This document shows positions 49,812 to 57,823 of a stretch of 60,009 nucleotides of DNA, piece by piece. Numbering within the stretch: position 1 is the first letter of the stretch; the number at the start of each line of letters is the position of its first letter. Both the position numbers and the translations under genes were made by a program. Source of the DNA: a virus. The notes under the pieces are model-generated. The model did no database searches, had not been told where the DNA came from, and was given only the letters and a program-made list of their open reading frames with translations. The stretch covers positions 1-60,009 of IMG/VR virus record IMGVR_UViG_3300017963_000053; one strand, 5' to 3'.

Positions 49812-50744
49812 TTAATTTGATAGAATTATGAATCCCTGGTGCTCGTCAACAACTATCTTCCGAACAGCCTGGATCCTGCCGTTCCTTACTTCCGTTACGG
49901 TGAATCCGAGGGCGACGGGATCATACCCCGCCATTTCTGCATAGCCGCTTGAATGTTTTCTATCTTCATCATACTTAACCGGCCGATACAGTTTTAAGAA
50001 CGATCCGGTGTTTGCGTAATACCTTAATTCGTCTGGTATATAATCAACGTCACCATAATATTTTTCCGGATTCGTATACCCCTGGATTATCTTCCCCCCA
50101 CCGACATGCCTCATATAAAGCTCCTGGTGAGGAGTGTATACCTCAAGCTGGTGGGTATGGCCCATGCACATTAGCATGCAATTTGAAGCCTTTGCGGCGA
50201 GCTTCATCATTAGGGATATCTCCCTGTTTGCCTTGGCCCTCTTCCCGGGCTTAACCTTTGAGCTTATCGAACCCCATCCATGCCCAACGAAATTTCTAAA
50301 CATGACAGTACCGTGGACAGTCTTGAATGTCAAAACAGCCTGATATGTACCAAATTCGCCGCCGACTCTTTTCGCGTGCTCATATGTAGAATTTCCAAGA
50401 GGCCTCAACTTCCTGGTATTAGAATGATTTCCATCCATCCATACTAAAAACTTTTTAGCATATGGCCTGTGCATATTCTCGGATGCATCTACCATCCAAT
50501 ACATATCCTTTTCAGCGTCATGTACCCCTGGGTCAAACCTGTAATCGTCCATGTAAATACCCTCATGGATATCTCCGACATGAACAGCGACATTACGAGA
50601 CGCCGGCAGCCCTCCCCATTCTGAGTCTAAAGCATTAAGGGCCATCATATACCCTCGCTCATACATCATGCTGTTTCCAAGGTGGTTATCCCCTATATGG
50701 AATAAATTAAAATCGTCTGGTAAAACAAAGTCAAGGTGCCTCAT
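49812..50744 (-). CDS. Calcineurin-like metallophosphoesterase, 310 aa
   Basis: Metal-binding motifs are present in order: GDNHLG (Asp19, His21), HVGDIHEG (Asp58), DGNHS (~105) and GHTHQ (~198). The family includes phosphatases and nucleases that use two metals. Located between SSB and the helicase-side genes, it may be a repair or end-processing nuclease, or a phosphatase that removes a cell signal. The substrate is unknown. It overlaps nothing. Confidence 0.82.
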   Translation of the reverse strand: MRHLDFVLPDDFNLFHIGDNHLGNSMMYERGYMMALNALDSEWGGLPASRNVAVHVGDIHEGIYMDDYRFDPGVHDAEKDMYWMVDASENMHRPYAKKFLVWMDGNHSNTRKLRPLGNSTYEHAKRVGGEFGTYQAVLTFKTVHGTVMFRNFVGHGWGSISSKVKPGKRAKANREISLMMKLAAKASNCMLMCMGHTHQLEVYTPHQELYMRHVGGGKIIQGYTNPEKYYGDVDYIPDELRYYANTGSFLKLYRPVKYDEDRKHSSGYAEMAGYDPVALGFTVTEVRNGRIQAVRKIVVDEHQGFIILSN

Positions 50745-50746
50745 TT

Positions 50747-51037
50747 CTATACCCCTCTTTTCCTGGTTGATCCTTCACGACAGTTTATGCACCGCACATA
50801 ACCAGCATCCTCCTCCCTCAAAGGACCTGAGCACGCTACACATCTGCCCTCATTAACCATTTTCTGTTCATAGGCCTTTCTTATCCTATGGACTTTCCCC
50901 CCGGCACGGCGAATATAATCTTTTCGCCATTGGTTATTATATTCTAAGCAGGTTCTACACCGAACCCTACCATCTGCTGTACTCTCTTTCCCACATTGGA
51001 CACAGACTCCGGCCGCACGGTATGCTGCGTATTTCAT
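50747..51037 (-). CDS. Double zinc-finger protein, 96 aa
   Basis: Two C4 units: CVQCGKESTADGRVRCRTC (~11-29) and CVACSGPLREEDAGYVRCINC (~68-88, with a longer loop), joined by a basic helix. Basic overall, so probably DNA- or RNA-binding. ATG at 51037 lies just after the helicase stop. Unknown role in replication. Confidence 0.65.
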   Translation of the reverse strand: MKYAAYRAAGVCVQCGKESTADGRVRCRTCLEYNNQWRKDYIRRAGGKVHRIRKAYEQKMVNEGRCVACSGPLREEDAGYVRCINCREGSTRKRGV

Positions 51038-51038
51038 T

Positions 51039-52391
51039 TTAGTCTGATCCAAAAGGGACCTCCCTATCGGAAAGGTTTTCAAACTGTGCGAACCGTTTTA
51101 AAAACTTTAGCTTCGCAACGCCAAGAGGGCCATTCCGCTGTTTGCAAATTCCAAACTCGGTATAGCCCTCGAATGGTGACTCATGTTCTTTATCGGAATA
51201 AACCTCTGGACGATAGAGGAATGAAATGACATCTGCATCCTGCTCGATATTGCCAGACTCCCTCAGGTCAGACATTCTCGGCCGTTTATCGTCTCGATTT
51301 TCAAGGTTACGGTTTAATTGGCTCAATACAACACTCGGTATATTCAACTCCTTGCTCATTTCCTTAAACGCCCTTGTCATGGCGCCAAGGTCCTCGTTTC
51401 TATTGCTCTGACGTTTTGCTGTCCCACCGACAAGCTGTAGGTGGTCAATAATTATCAACTTGATCCCATGGGACCGCTTTAATTTTCTTGCCCGTCGACG
51501 TATCTCGTTATATGTAAGACCACCCTCATCGTCGATTATTATCGGGAGCCGCTTTAGGGGATCTTTGACAAATATGATTTTCTTCATATCCTCTTCGCTG
51601 AACATACCAGATCTAAATTTCTGCCCGTCTATACTTGCCTCAGCAGCCGTAAGCCTGTCAATCAATTGGCTTTTTGGCTGTTCAAGAGAGAATATTGCTA
51701 CGGGAAGCTGTAGTCCAGCAGCGTGTCTCGCGATTCTTAAAGCCAATGCTGTCTTACCCATGGACGGTCTGGCAGCTACAATTATCAAGTCTGCCGGTTG
51801 AAAGCCACAGGTAAGAAAGTCAAAATGCCTCAACCCCGTTGGGACCCCTGTGATATAACCTTCCCGGCCCTGGATCTCTTTCCAGTATTCAATCTGCTTG
51901 TCAAGAAGATGGCCAATTAACTCGGCATTTCCATCATTGCCTCCAGATGGATCTATCGCAGATATGGACTTTTGGATATACTCGATTGTCTCAACAGGAT
52001 CATTCGACTGATCAAAACATCTTTTCATTCCAGCGTTACATAATTCTATCGCCCTCCTTAACGCTGACTTCTGTTTTAGTCTCTGTATTGTATATCGTAT
52101 GTCAAGAAGGAATGTCTTATCAAGCAGATACGATAGATATGAGGCTCCTCCGGACTTCTCGATATTCCCATTATCTGACAGGTCGCCGAACACGGTTGTC
52201 AAGTCAACAGGATCCCCGCAGAAATGAAGCCTCTGTGCTGTTTGGAATATTAGCTGGTTCTTTGTCGCATAAAAATCGCCAGGCTCCATCGAGTCCATAA
52301 TCTCCTCGAGGGATTCGGTCGACCTAAACATTTCGCCAAGGATAGCCTCTTCTGATTCAACGTCACTCGGTTGTATTTGCAATTCAGTCAT
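51039..52391 (-). CDS. Replicative DNA helicase, DnaB-type
   Basis: 450 aa. An N-terminal primase/loader-type domain (residues 1-150) is followed by a RecA-like core with Walker A ARPSMGKTALALRIARH (~205-221), Walker B-like IIIDHLQLV (~317) and an ARVSQLNR-type C-terminal motif (LSQLNRNLENR). It unwinds DNA at the fork. Its start overlaps the initiator-like gene by four bases (ATGA). Confidence 0.92.
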   Translation of the reverse strand: MTELQIQPSDVESEEAILGEMFRSTESLEEIMDSMEPGDFYATKNQLIFQTAQRLHFCGDPVDLTTVFGDLSDNGNIEKSGGASYLSYLLDKTFLLDIRYTIQRLKQKSALRRAIELCNAGMKRCFDQSNDPVETIEYIQKSISAIDPSGGNDGNAELIGHLLDKQIEYWKEIQGREGYITGVPTGLRHFDFLTCGFQPADLIIVAARPSMGKTALALRIARHAAGLQLPVAIFSLEQPKSQLIDRLTAAEASIDGQKFRSGMFSEEDMKKIIFVKDPLKRLPIIIDDEGGLTYNEIRRRARKLKRSHGIKLIIIDHLQLVGGTAKRQSNRNEDLGAMTRAFKEMSKELNIPSVVLSQLNRNLENRDDKRPRMSDLRESGNIEQDADVISFLYRPEVYSDKEHESPFEGYTEFGICKQRNGPLGVAKLKFLKRFAQFENLSDREVPFGSD

Positions 52392-53089
52392 GAATTATCT
52401 CCGGTCTGTTTGGCCCATTCCGTCTCGAATTCGGAAAGTTGTCTGTTCATTTCCTCTACCTGCTCAGCGTATAGCTGGTCGTCGCTCTTTCTGAAAAACT
52501 TTGGATGGTAATCCTTTTGGCGTTTTATCCATGTCCTCCAGGTCGCCAGGAAATTAGCTCGCTTTACACCCTGGTCCTCGTGCCAATCACAAAAGCCATC
52601 GTAAACCTCACGATAACCCCAAAGCATACCGAGCTCCTTTGCGACCTCGATAAATTTTGGAAAAATCTTACGGTCCTTTTCGTCCCTGATCAAAAGCATG
52701 CACGACGGGATATATTTTTTTACTCCAGACCGATTCCCGCAAACGATTTCTTTGTAACCAAAAAACCCATCGTCTTTTTTTTCAGATTCCGGCTGCACCT
52801 TGTTTTTATTTTTATTATTATATAGTAATACCGGCTCCAATTCAAAAGCACCCCTTACAGAGGGGTAAGCCTTTCCTTTTATTACAGATATTTTATCTTG
52901 TGTTTGGAATGATTCAATACCACAATTAGAGGTTAATGTGAACCCATACTGGCTGGTCTTTTTTACATTTATTAATAATGATCCCAGGCAGATAGTAACC
53001 TCTTCATCGTAAGGAAAAGCCTCTGTAGCCAGACCCCCACCCTGGCTCGCATCGAGAATCAACTGAACCATTTTACCATTAGCACCCAT
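52388..53089 (-). CDS. Replication initiator/helicase-loader-like protein, 233 aa
   Basis: A C-terminal DnaT/replisome-organiser-like segment (WHEDQGVKRANFLATWRTWI) resembles phage replication proteins that recruit the helicase. Upstream is an unrecognised N-terminal domain. It directly precedes the helicase and overlaps it, as usual for initiator-helicase pairs. A DNA-binding origin domain is not visible. Confidence 0.65.
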   Translation of the reverse strand: MGANGKMVQLILDASQGGGLATEAFPYDEEVTICLGSLLINVKKTSQYGFTLTSNCGIESFQTQDKISVIKGKAYPSVRGAFELEPVLLYNNKNKNKVQPESEKKDDGFFGYKEIVCGNRSGVKKYIPSCMLLIRDEKDRKIFPKFIEVAKELGMLWGYREVYDGFCDWHEDQGVKRANFLATWRTWIKRQKDYHPKFFRKSDDQLYAEQVEEMNRQLSEFETEWAKQTGDNS

Positions 53090-53541
53090 TATAACCCCCC
53101 GTTTTCTAAGGTTTTTGTTAAATCAAAATCATTTACATCGTCGACTTCATTCGGAAGCGGGATCCAAATATTCCACTCCGTACTGGCCCAATGACGAATG
53201 GCCGCGAGGTAGTCCTCCATTTGTGATGTATTAAGGACAGTCGTCGATAAGGTTATCGGCAAACCAGGGACGGGCTCTATAGTTAAAAACATACTGGCCA
53301 TGGTTGAATGCATATCGTCGACTGAGTACCCAAAATAATTACACAGGTACTTCCTTAGAACGACTCCACGATAGTATGCGTTCTGTTCATTCGACCTTAT
53401 CGTTTTTTTCGTCGCCTTCTCAAGAGAAACGAATACTCTATCACCAGGCTTAAATTGAGCCTTGTGCTTAGAGTATAGGTCTGGACGGTCAAGCCTCGGA
53501 TGGCCCTGGTCGTCGATCGTTGCTGAAAATTTAATTCCCAT
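53089..53541 (-). CDS. Conserved phage protein (NinB/HNH-region type), 150 aa
   Basis: Contains KTIRSNEQNAYYRGVVLRKY and STTVLNTSQMEDYLAAIRHW, a pattern seen in widespread phage proteins that accompany recombination or replication genes; the resemblance to NinB-like proteins is loose. ATG at 53541 lies 6 bases after a TATCAT element (copy 5 of the conserved promoter), so a leaderless start is possible. No ribosome-binding site is seen. Confidence 0.6.
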   Translation of the reverse strand: MGIKFSATIDDQGHPRLDRPDLYSKHKAQFKPGDRVFVSLEKATKKTIRSNEQNAYYRGVVLRKYLCNYFGYSVDDMHSTMASMFLTIEPVPGLPITLSTTVLNTSQMEDYLAAIRHWASTEWNIWIPLPNEVDDVNDFDLTKTLENGGL

Positions 53542-53839
53542 TTTTAAATGATACCACAACTTTGTCGATAATGGTGCATGGATCGTCAGACAAATACAAA
53601 AAGGCCAGGTGCTCAGCGATAGCGTCCTCCTCATCCTCCCTTATCGGGCGCCCGAGCGAGATTTCTATCCGCTCCAAAAGCATCAAGGCCAGCATCCGGC
53701 GAAAATATTTTTCTTTTGCGCTTCTTAGGTTTCTCTTCGCTATGTCATATGATATCCCGAGGTCCTCAGCTATCTCATTCACAGGTACAAGCTCTTCTGA
53801 CTCCGGTTTTTTTCCTGGTTTTGATCCTGGTACAATCAT
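53531..53839 (-). CDS. HTH regulator (sigma-region-4-like), 102 aa
   Basis: VNEIAEDLGISYDIAKRNLRSAKEKYFRRM forms a helix-turn-helix in the style of sigma region 4 or a small repressor. Ribosome-binding site GGGGGGTTAAA. The start overlaps the stop of the small membrane protein by four bases. A regulator of replication or early promoters is possible. Confidence 0.65.
   Translation of the reverse strand: MIVPGSKPGKKPESEELVPVNEIAEDLGISYDIAKRNLRSAKEKYFRRMLALMLLERIEISLGRPIREDEEDAIAEHLAFLYLSDDPCTIIDKVVVSFKNGN
53547..53578 (-). promoter_or_regulatory. TGCACCATTAA-N14-TATAATG promoter (copy 5), inside a coding end
   Basis: On the - strand: TGCACCATTAT (568-578), 14 bases, TATCATT (547-553), within the last codons of the HTH gene. 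The predicted start falls at the ATG of the next gene (53541). The coding context makes chance possible, but spacing is exact. Confidence 0.45.
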
Positions 53840-53970
53840 TTTAACCCCCCTGCTTTATATGAGTTTTTTATCGTTTCGTGACCTGAGTTGATCATGGCGG
53901 CCGTGCATGTGAATAATATTGTCAAAATGATCCATGCGATTAAGACTGATCTGATCTTCATTTTTCTCAT
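53836..53970 (-). CDS. Small membrane protein, 44 aa
   Basis: Found by translating the gap. MRKMKIRSVLIAWIILTILF followed by TCTAAM gives a basic start, one membrane helix and a Cys near the membrane edge (lipobox imperfect). AAGGGG lies before the ATG, and the stop overlaps the next ATG (ATGA). Function unknown. Confidence 0.6.
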   Translation of the reverse strand: MRKMKIRSVLIAWIILTILFTCTAAMINSGHETIKNSYKAGGLK

Positions 53971-54002
53971 TATAAATTCCCCTTGTTGATATTAATTTTG
54001 GT

Positions 54003-54027
54003 GGGGGGAGCTACCGGTGCTCCCCCC
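54003..54027 (-). other. Intercistronic hairpin, GGGGGAGC stem
   Basis: 9-bp stem GGGGGGAGC/GCTCCCCCC with a 7-base loop between the WYL_2-like gene and the small membrane protein. The stem core is the same as at 4480 and 55272. No T-run follows, so it is probably not a complete terminator. Confidence 0.6.
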
Positions 54028-54036
54028 GGGTTAGGT

Positions 54037-54315
54037 TTAGTCGGTTACGACGAATGATTCACCGTTCATTGTGATCGTCCTGAGGGTATCCAGGTTAATA
54101 CTCCGGAACCCACCAACCTGCATGTCAAATACGCGCATGACAGGAACATCCAGACCAACGGATTTGCCGGTGAATTTGACGCCCTTCTTGACACCAAGGC
54201 GGCAATTCATTTCGCGAAGGGATCCGTCCTTCTTGATAAAGGTTACGGTGAATACTCGGCCATTGCTGGCGCGAAGCTGGTTGACGACGTTTACTCTGTG
54301 AATTGCTTTTTTCAT
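54037..54315 (-). CDS. WYL_2-like small barrel protein, 92 aa
   Basis: VFTVTFIKKDGSLREMNCRL, GVKK, then VMRVFDMQVGGFRSINLD resemble the WYL_2 (DUF2693) Sm-like/SH3 barrel family of phage early proteins. The barrel may bind nucleic acid or ligand. AGGGAG precedes the ATG and a hairpin follows the gene, a sign of strong expression. Confidence 0.7.
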   Translation of the reverse strand: MKKAIHRVNVVNQLRASNGRVFTVTFIKKDGSLREMNCRLGVKKGVKFTGKSVGLDVPVMRVFDMQVGGFRSINLDTLRTITMNGESFVVTD

Positions 54316-54317
54316 GT

Positions 54318-54521
54318 TTAGATCTCCCTTTTAGTTTTGATCAACCGAATGTGATCGTGTTTGATATCGCTGACAAACATTGCAGCCTTAGCCATACTAA
54401 AAAATCCGAATGATGCGAAATGATCTTTACTCTCTACTGTTACAATTATCATCCCGCTGTCTAACTTATTTACCTGAGCCCTGAGGCCGTTCTTAAATGT
54501 TTCATCGAATGTCATTTTCAT
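54318..54521 (-). CDS. Hypothetical protein, 67 aa
   Basis: Small protein: helical start, beta middle (SGMIIVTVESKDHFASFGFF) and basic tail. CGGAGG precedes the ATG. It lies right after a copy of the early promoter (54541-54585). Unknown function. Confidence 0.65.
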   Translation of the reverse strand: MKMTFDETFKNGLRAQVNKLDSGMIIVTVESKDHFASFGFFSMAKAAMFVSDIKHDHIRLIKTKREI

Positions 54522-54540
54522 GTTTTTTCCTCCGCTGTTG

Positions 54541-54585
54541 TATACTATATCGGCAGATTCTAAAATAACTTTAGCTCTTTTTTTA
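54541..54585 (-). promoter_or_regulatory. Early promoter, A-tract/GCCGATA type (copy 2)
   Basis: A-tract, then GCTAAAGTTATTTTAGAATC and GCCGATA, followed by a TATAGTATAC -10 region. The -35 is poor (TTTAGA), but the flanking conserved words are retained. It drives the two following genes. Confidence 0.5.
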
Positions 54586-54652
54586 CATTAATGAAAATAA
54601 AATTGCAACCCCACCCCAGGCAAAAAGAATTAAAATTAAGAAGCCAATTAAA

Positions 54653-54910
54653 TTATTTGATTTTCTCGATCTCAAGATCCGTCCTCCCGCAAATTGAACA
54701 TGTCAAATTCAATGTGTTAATGTCATTATGTAGGCATTTAAAATTATCTGCTCCCACAATGACACGCCTCGCACGATTGCCTCTTCCCCGTGTAACGAGC
54801 TCAAACTTTCCCTTATCCTTACCCGTCTTGATTAGCCTGGCAGCGTATGCCGGCCGCCATCCGTCACCGTAAAACGTCCCTACTACTGTTCTCAGGTCCT
54901 CAGTCGTCAT
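54653..54910 (-). CDS. Hypothetical protein with Cys pair, 85 aa
   Basis: Basic, with GRGNRARRVIVGADNFKCLH and a C-terminal CSICGRTDLE. ATG at 54910 has AAGGGA upstream; a longer start is rejected because it would span the upstream gene. It overlaps the C2H2-like gene by 11 bases. Possibly nucleic-acid-binding. Confidence 0.6.
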   Translation of the reverse strand: MTTEDLRTVVGTFYGDGWRPAYAARLIKTGKDKGKFELVTRGRGNRARRVIVGADNFKCLHNDINTLNLTCSICGRTDLEIEKIK

Positions 54911-55052
54911 TTCCCTTAACTCGTGGGCTCTGTTCTGGATGTTCTTTTTCAACGTGGTCCTCCAATTCGTCGCATGTGAATCCCTTTTTAAACGGAGTGC
55001 AAAAGGGGCATTGGTATTTGCCGGCGACATGTTTATATCTTTGTTTTGCCAT
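54900..55052 (-). CDS. C2H2-type zinc-finger protein, 50 aa
   Basis: CPFC, then a helix ending in HVEKEHPE gives a C2H2 pattern. It starts at ATG 55052 with GGAG upstream; a longer start is rejected. Basic. Overlaps genes on both sides. Candidate early DNA-binding regulator; inferred. Confidence 0.6.
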   Translation of the reverse strand: MAKQRYKHVAGKYQCPFCTPFKKGFTCDELEDHVEKEHPEQSPRVKGNDD

Positions 55053-55257
55053 TGCAAAATCTCCATATCTCGAGAGTGTTATATCCGCAATCAAAGCAAT
55101 GGGTTATCGAATCGTCCTCTTCGACCTTTACCCAGGTATTTTCGCTTGAGCAATCTAAGCACGGCTCAGGTATAGACCGCATCCACTCGACCTCACATTC
55201 GTCACAGCAAAAAATATCGTGTAAATTTATTGGGTTAAAGCAATTAAGACAGAACAT
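55033..55257 (-). CDS. Multi-zinc-ribbon protein, 74 aa
   Basis: Ten cysteines in CxxC pairs: CLNC, CCDEC, CLDC, CFDC. It starts after GGAGG placed just behind a strong hairpin. It overlaps the next gene. Likely binds two zinc ions; the function is unknown. Confidence 0.65.
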   Translation of the reverse strand: MFCLNCFNPINLHDIFCCDECEVEWMRSIPEPCLDCSSENTWVKVEEDDSITHCFDCGYNTLEIWRFCNGKTKI

Positions 55258-55271
55258 TTAAAACCTCCAAT

Positions 55272-55291
55272 GGGGGAGCCGAAGCTCCCCC
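55272..55291 (-). other. Intercistronic hairpin, GGGGGAGC stem with CGAA loop
   Basis: 8-bp stem GGGGGAGC/GCTCCCCC with a 4-base CGAA loop, right after the DUF932-like gene and before the next ribosome-binding site. The same stem as at 4480 and 54003. Probably an mRNA stabiliser or processing site. Confidence 0.6.
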
Positions 55292-55305
55292 CGTAAGCCT
55301 TTGAT

Positions 55306-56319
55306 TTATTTTCCGATCAGGGCCTTGGCTGCTGCGAACGCCTTGGCTTTCATGGACCGGCCGGCACCAGACACGGCGGCCTTAAACCGGTTATTGATCG
55401 ATCGAGCAGGTTTCTCGTGATCGATATACTCGGTAACCGCATTCAGGGCACCCCACAGGGTACGGTATGAGGTTTTGAGCTCGGCGCCACGGCCATCAAG
55501 GAAGCCCTGCATAATTTTAAGGAAGGCTTTCTTTTTTGCATTCGGGCGCTCTTTCCAGGTTTTCTTGAGCTCTTCGGCGTCGAATACGATCTCAGCGAAA
55601 AACTTGAATGCCTCGGTGGTCGGCATGGTATGCTTTACCATTTCCTGGCACAGTCTGGAGAATTCAAGCCAACCGAGCTCGATAAGGCCTGCTTCCAATT
55701 TGACCTGGGCGGCATCAAACTTTTCGGTATGCGGGACCTTTATCACAGTCGGACCCTCTTCTCCGTTCTCTGAGGCGGCAATCGCAAACTCCAATGTGTT
55801 ATTGCAAACAACGCGAATTGACGTAAACATAAGGGTGGTAGCCAGCGACGTATCATAGCTCGTCATGAGCAAGACATAGGGATAGACCTCATCACCGTCT
55901 CCCAGGTCGACACAGTCGCCGACTTCGGCCAGAGCCCAAACACGCTTTCCGTCGTCCAAGGATCCAGCGGTATGGATACGGAAGCCGTGAAGCTCGATAA
56001 GATCGCGATAGAATTCAAGGATCTCGTGCGGCTGGACAACGTTATATCCTTCGGATACTATTGATAGGGGTGAGAAATTATCTGTCCGGAAAAGGACCTT
56101 CCGAGTAGGCATGTCAGCCTCGATCTTCGCGTCGCGAAAACCACCGGCTATTTCGTATTTGACGATTGACTCCATAACCCGCCAATCTAAATGAGCTTTC
56201 TTTTCCCACTCCTCGATAGTTGCATTGGGGTCTACCTGTTGTCCAAGTCCATGCCAAGGTTTGTCGCCAACATAAGCCATGCTGTGTTCGCCGTTGATTT
56301 CGTAAACTTTGTGACTCAT
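55306..56319 (-). CDS. DUF932/phage-plasmid-like protein, 337 aa
   Basis: Matches the DUF932 (TIGR03299-like) family by pattern: HSMAYVGDKPWHGLG near the start, LSIVSEGYNVVQPHEILEFY and VVCNNTL in the middle. Function unknown; members are found in phages and plasmids. AAAGGAG precedes the ATG. It has its own early promoter (56362-56420) and a 3' hairpin, suggesting high early expression. Confidence 0.82.
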   Translation of the reverse strand: MSHKVYEINGEHSMAYVGDKPWHGLGQQVDPNATIEEWEKKAHLDWRVMESIVKYEIAGGFRDAKIEADMPTRKVLFRTDNFSPLSIVSEGYNVVQPHEILEFYRDLIELHGFRIHTAGSLDDGKRVWALAEVGDCVDLGDGDEVYPYVLLMTSYDTSLATTLMFTSIRVVCNNTLEFAIAASENGEEGPTVIKVPHTEKFDAAQVKLEAGLIELGWLEFSRLCQEMVKHTMPTTEAFKFFAEIVFDAEELKKTWKERPNAKKKAFLKIMQGFLDGRGAELKTSYRTLWGALNAVTEYIDHEKPARSINNRFKAAVSGAGRSMKAKAFAAAKALIGK

Positions 56320-56361
56320 AATTTTTCTCCTTTGTTGATTGTTTTTGTTGGTATTTCTCTG

Positions 56362-56420
56362 ACTCTACTATTTATTATCGGCAATGTCAATATAAACTTT
56401 AGCTTTTTTTTATTTTTTTT
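56362..56420 (-). promoter_or_regulatory. Early promoter, A-tract/GCCGATA type (copy 3)
   Basis: A-tract (401-420), GCTAAAGT, TTGACA (385-390), GCCGATA in a 17-base spacer, TAGAGT (362-367). It drives the DUF932-like gene. One of the two best copies. Confidence 0.75.
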
Positions 56421-56450
56421 TGGCGGCCCGGGGAGGCACCGCCAATCTGG

Positions 56451-56669
56451 TCAGATGTCATTCCTCAACTTCGTGATTGTGGCCATTAGATCTTGAGCTT
56501 GCAGGGCGGCAACCCTAAGGTCACCAGCGGCATCGTCATTCATTACCATAACTCTGAATTGGCCCAGGGTATCTTCGACCGCGAACATTTGCTTTTCAAG
56601 AATTCTTGCCAAAGATTTGTTGCACTCATTAACACCCTCGCTGAAAGCGTCCATCGATTTACTTGCCAT
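56451..56669 (-). CDS. Hypothetical helical protein, 72 aa
   Basis: Mostly helical and soluble (MASKSMDAFSEGVNECNKSL ... LQAQDLMATITKLRNDI). GGGAGG precedes the ATG. The 3' side leads into a G/C-rich stem before the promoter. Unknown function; early small gene. Confidence 0.6.
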   Translation of the reverse strand: MASKSMDAFSEGVNECNKSLARILEKQMFAVEDTLGQFRVMVMNDDAAGDLRVAALQAQDLMATITKLRNDI

Positions 56670-56687
56670 TTTTACCTCCCTCAGTTT

Positions 56688-56882
56688 TTAATTAATTTCG
56701 TTACCGTTATCATCTTCCATCCTGAGATACCCACCACAACTGACGAGATCTTGATAATAAGGATCAAATGAATTATGCGAGGTCAATTCTTCGAAGCGAG
56801 CAATACATTCGTCTTTTGTATCATACTCCTCTATCGCGTTTGCCCCATTATCATTTGTCTGTTCTATTATTTTGTATTTCAT
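56688..56882 (-). CDS. Hypothetical acidic protein, 64 aa
   Basis: Acidic with aromatic middle (HNSFDPYYQDLVSCGGYLR). GAGG precedes the ATG. It is directly downstream of an early promoter (56911-56970). Acidic small early proteins are often host inhibitors; that is a general observation, not evidence here. Confidence 0.6.
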   Translation of the reverse strand: MKYKIIEQTNDNGANAIEEYDTKDECIARFEELTSHNSFDPYYQDLVSCGGYLRMEDDNGNEIN

Positions 56883-56910
56883 TTTGGCCTCGTTTTTGTG
56901 ATGATTCCGT

Positions 56911-56970
56911 ATCGTACTATGAATATTATCGGCATGTCAAGAATAAACTTTAGCTTTTTTTTATTTTTTT
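56911..56970 (-). promoter_or_regulatory. Early promoter, A-tract/GCCGATA type (copy 4)
   Basis: A-tract, GCTAAAGT, TTGACA (935-940), GCCGATA, 18-base spacer, TACGAT (911-916). Drives the 64-aa acidic gene and the next gene. The conserved words match copies 3 and 5. Confidence 0.72.
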
Positions 56971-57450
56971 TTACATTATTTTTTGGCGAAGCTTGTCAGC
57001 GATCTCAAGCTTCCGTTTTATTTCGTTTTTCAAGCGCACCCTCTCTTCATTAAGCCTATCTATATCTGAGCTCAAATCATAATATAGCTTTTCTCCAGGG
57101 CTCATATCGTCTGTCTGTATCAAAAAGGTTCCATAATAACTGCTTTCTGAAACCCTGACAGGGCGACCCTCAAGTAGCTTCGACCCCCTGTAAAAACAAG
57201 CTTCTCGAGACATATCGACATTTGTGTCGCGAACAATAACATTTACTTTTGCTCTTTTGCGAGGATATTCATTTTGCCTTTCTATGCGTTCGAATGTCAG
57301 GGCATACGTTGCCTTAGGCGCCAGGTTAAGGGCGATTTCATCAAGGAATCCCTCGTGGTATCCAAGGTTTTTTATTGACCTGCCCTCGACATCACCCTCG
57401 GTATGTACTTTCCAATAGCCAAATGCCGGATGATCTTCTTTTTTATTCAT
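56971..57450 (-). CDS. Hypothetical protein with coiled-coil end, 159 aa
   Basis: N-terminal beta region (TEGDVEGRSIKNLGYHEG...), middle basic (ERQNEYPRKRAKVNVIV) and a C-terminal coiled coil (DRLNEERVRLKNEIKRKLEI). GGGGAGG precedes the ATG at 57450. It overlaps the upstream gene by 8 bases. Unknown function. Confidence 0.6.
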   Translation of the reverse strand: MNKKEDHPAFGYWKVHTEGDVEGRSIKNLGYHEGFLDEIALNLAPKATYALTFERIERQNEYPRKRAKVNVIVRDTNVDMSREACFYRGSKLLEGRPVRVSESSYYGTFLIQTDDMSPGEKLYYDLSSDIDRLNEERVRLKNEIKRKLEIADKLRQKIM

Positions 57451-57796
57451 GATGCCTCCCCTCAATATAATCACCTGAAATTAAAATAAATTCTACCCTT
57501 AGAATATCCTTAATTTTAACATCGCCAAGGGCCTTTATGGCGTCGACAAGCAGCCTCGATATTCTCCTGGCTACCATTTCGGACCCTGGCATCTGATACA
57601 TTTCCCACCATTCACGGTGGAATTTCGTCCTCGCTAACCGGTCAATAACGGCGTCGCCCCTTCCCTCGTACGCCATTCTTATTGATCGCTTCCGCAAAAA
57701 ATTTGGCTCAGTATCGGCGCAACCAAACCGACTGCTTTTCCTGATGTAATTTTCAAGGGCATCCAATTTTTTCGCAAATTTTAATACTCTGTCCAT
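57443..57796 (-). CDS. Hypothetical protein, 117 aa
   Basis: Helical, basic N-terminus (FAKKLDALENYIRKSSRFGC) and an acidic end. AAAGGA precedes the ATG. It overlaps the next gene by 8 bases. Unrecognised. Confidence 0.6.
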   Translation of the reverse strand: MDRVLKFAKKLDALENYIRKSSRFGCADTEPNFLRKRSIRMAYEGRGDAVIDRLARTKFHREWWEMYQMPGSEMVARRISRLLVDAIKALGDVKIKDILRVEFILISGDYIEGRHHE

Positions 57797-57823
57797 TTCA
57801 ATAATCCTTTCTGTTGTTATTTT

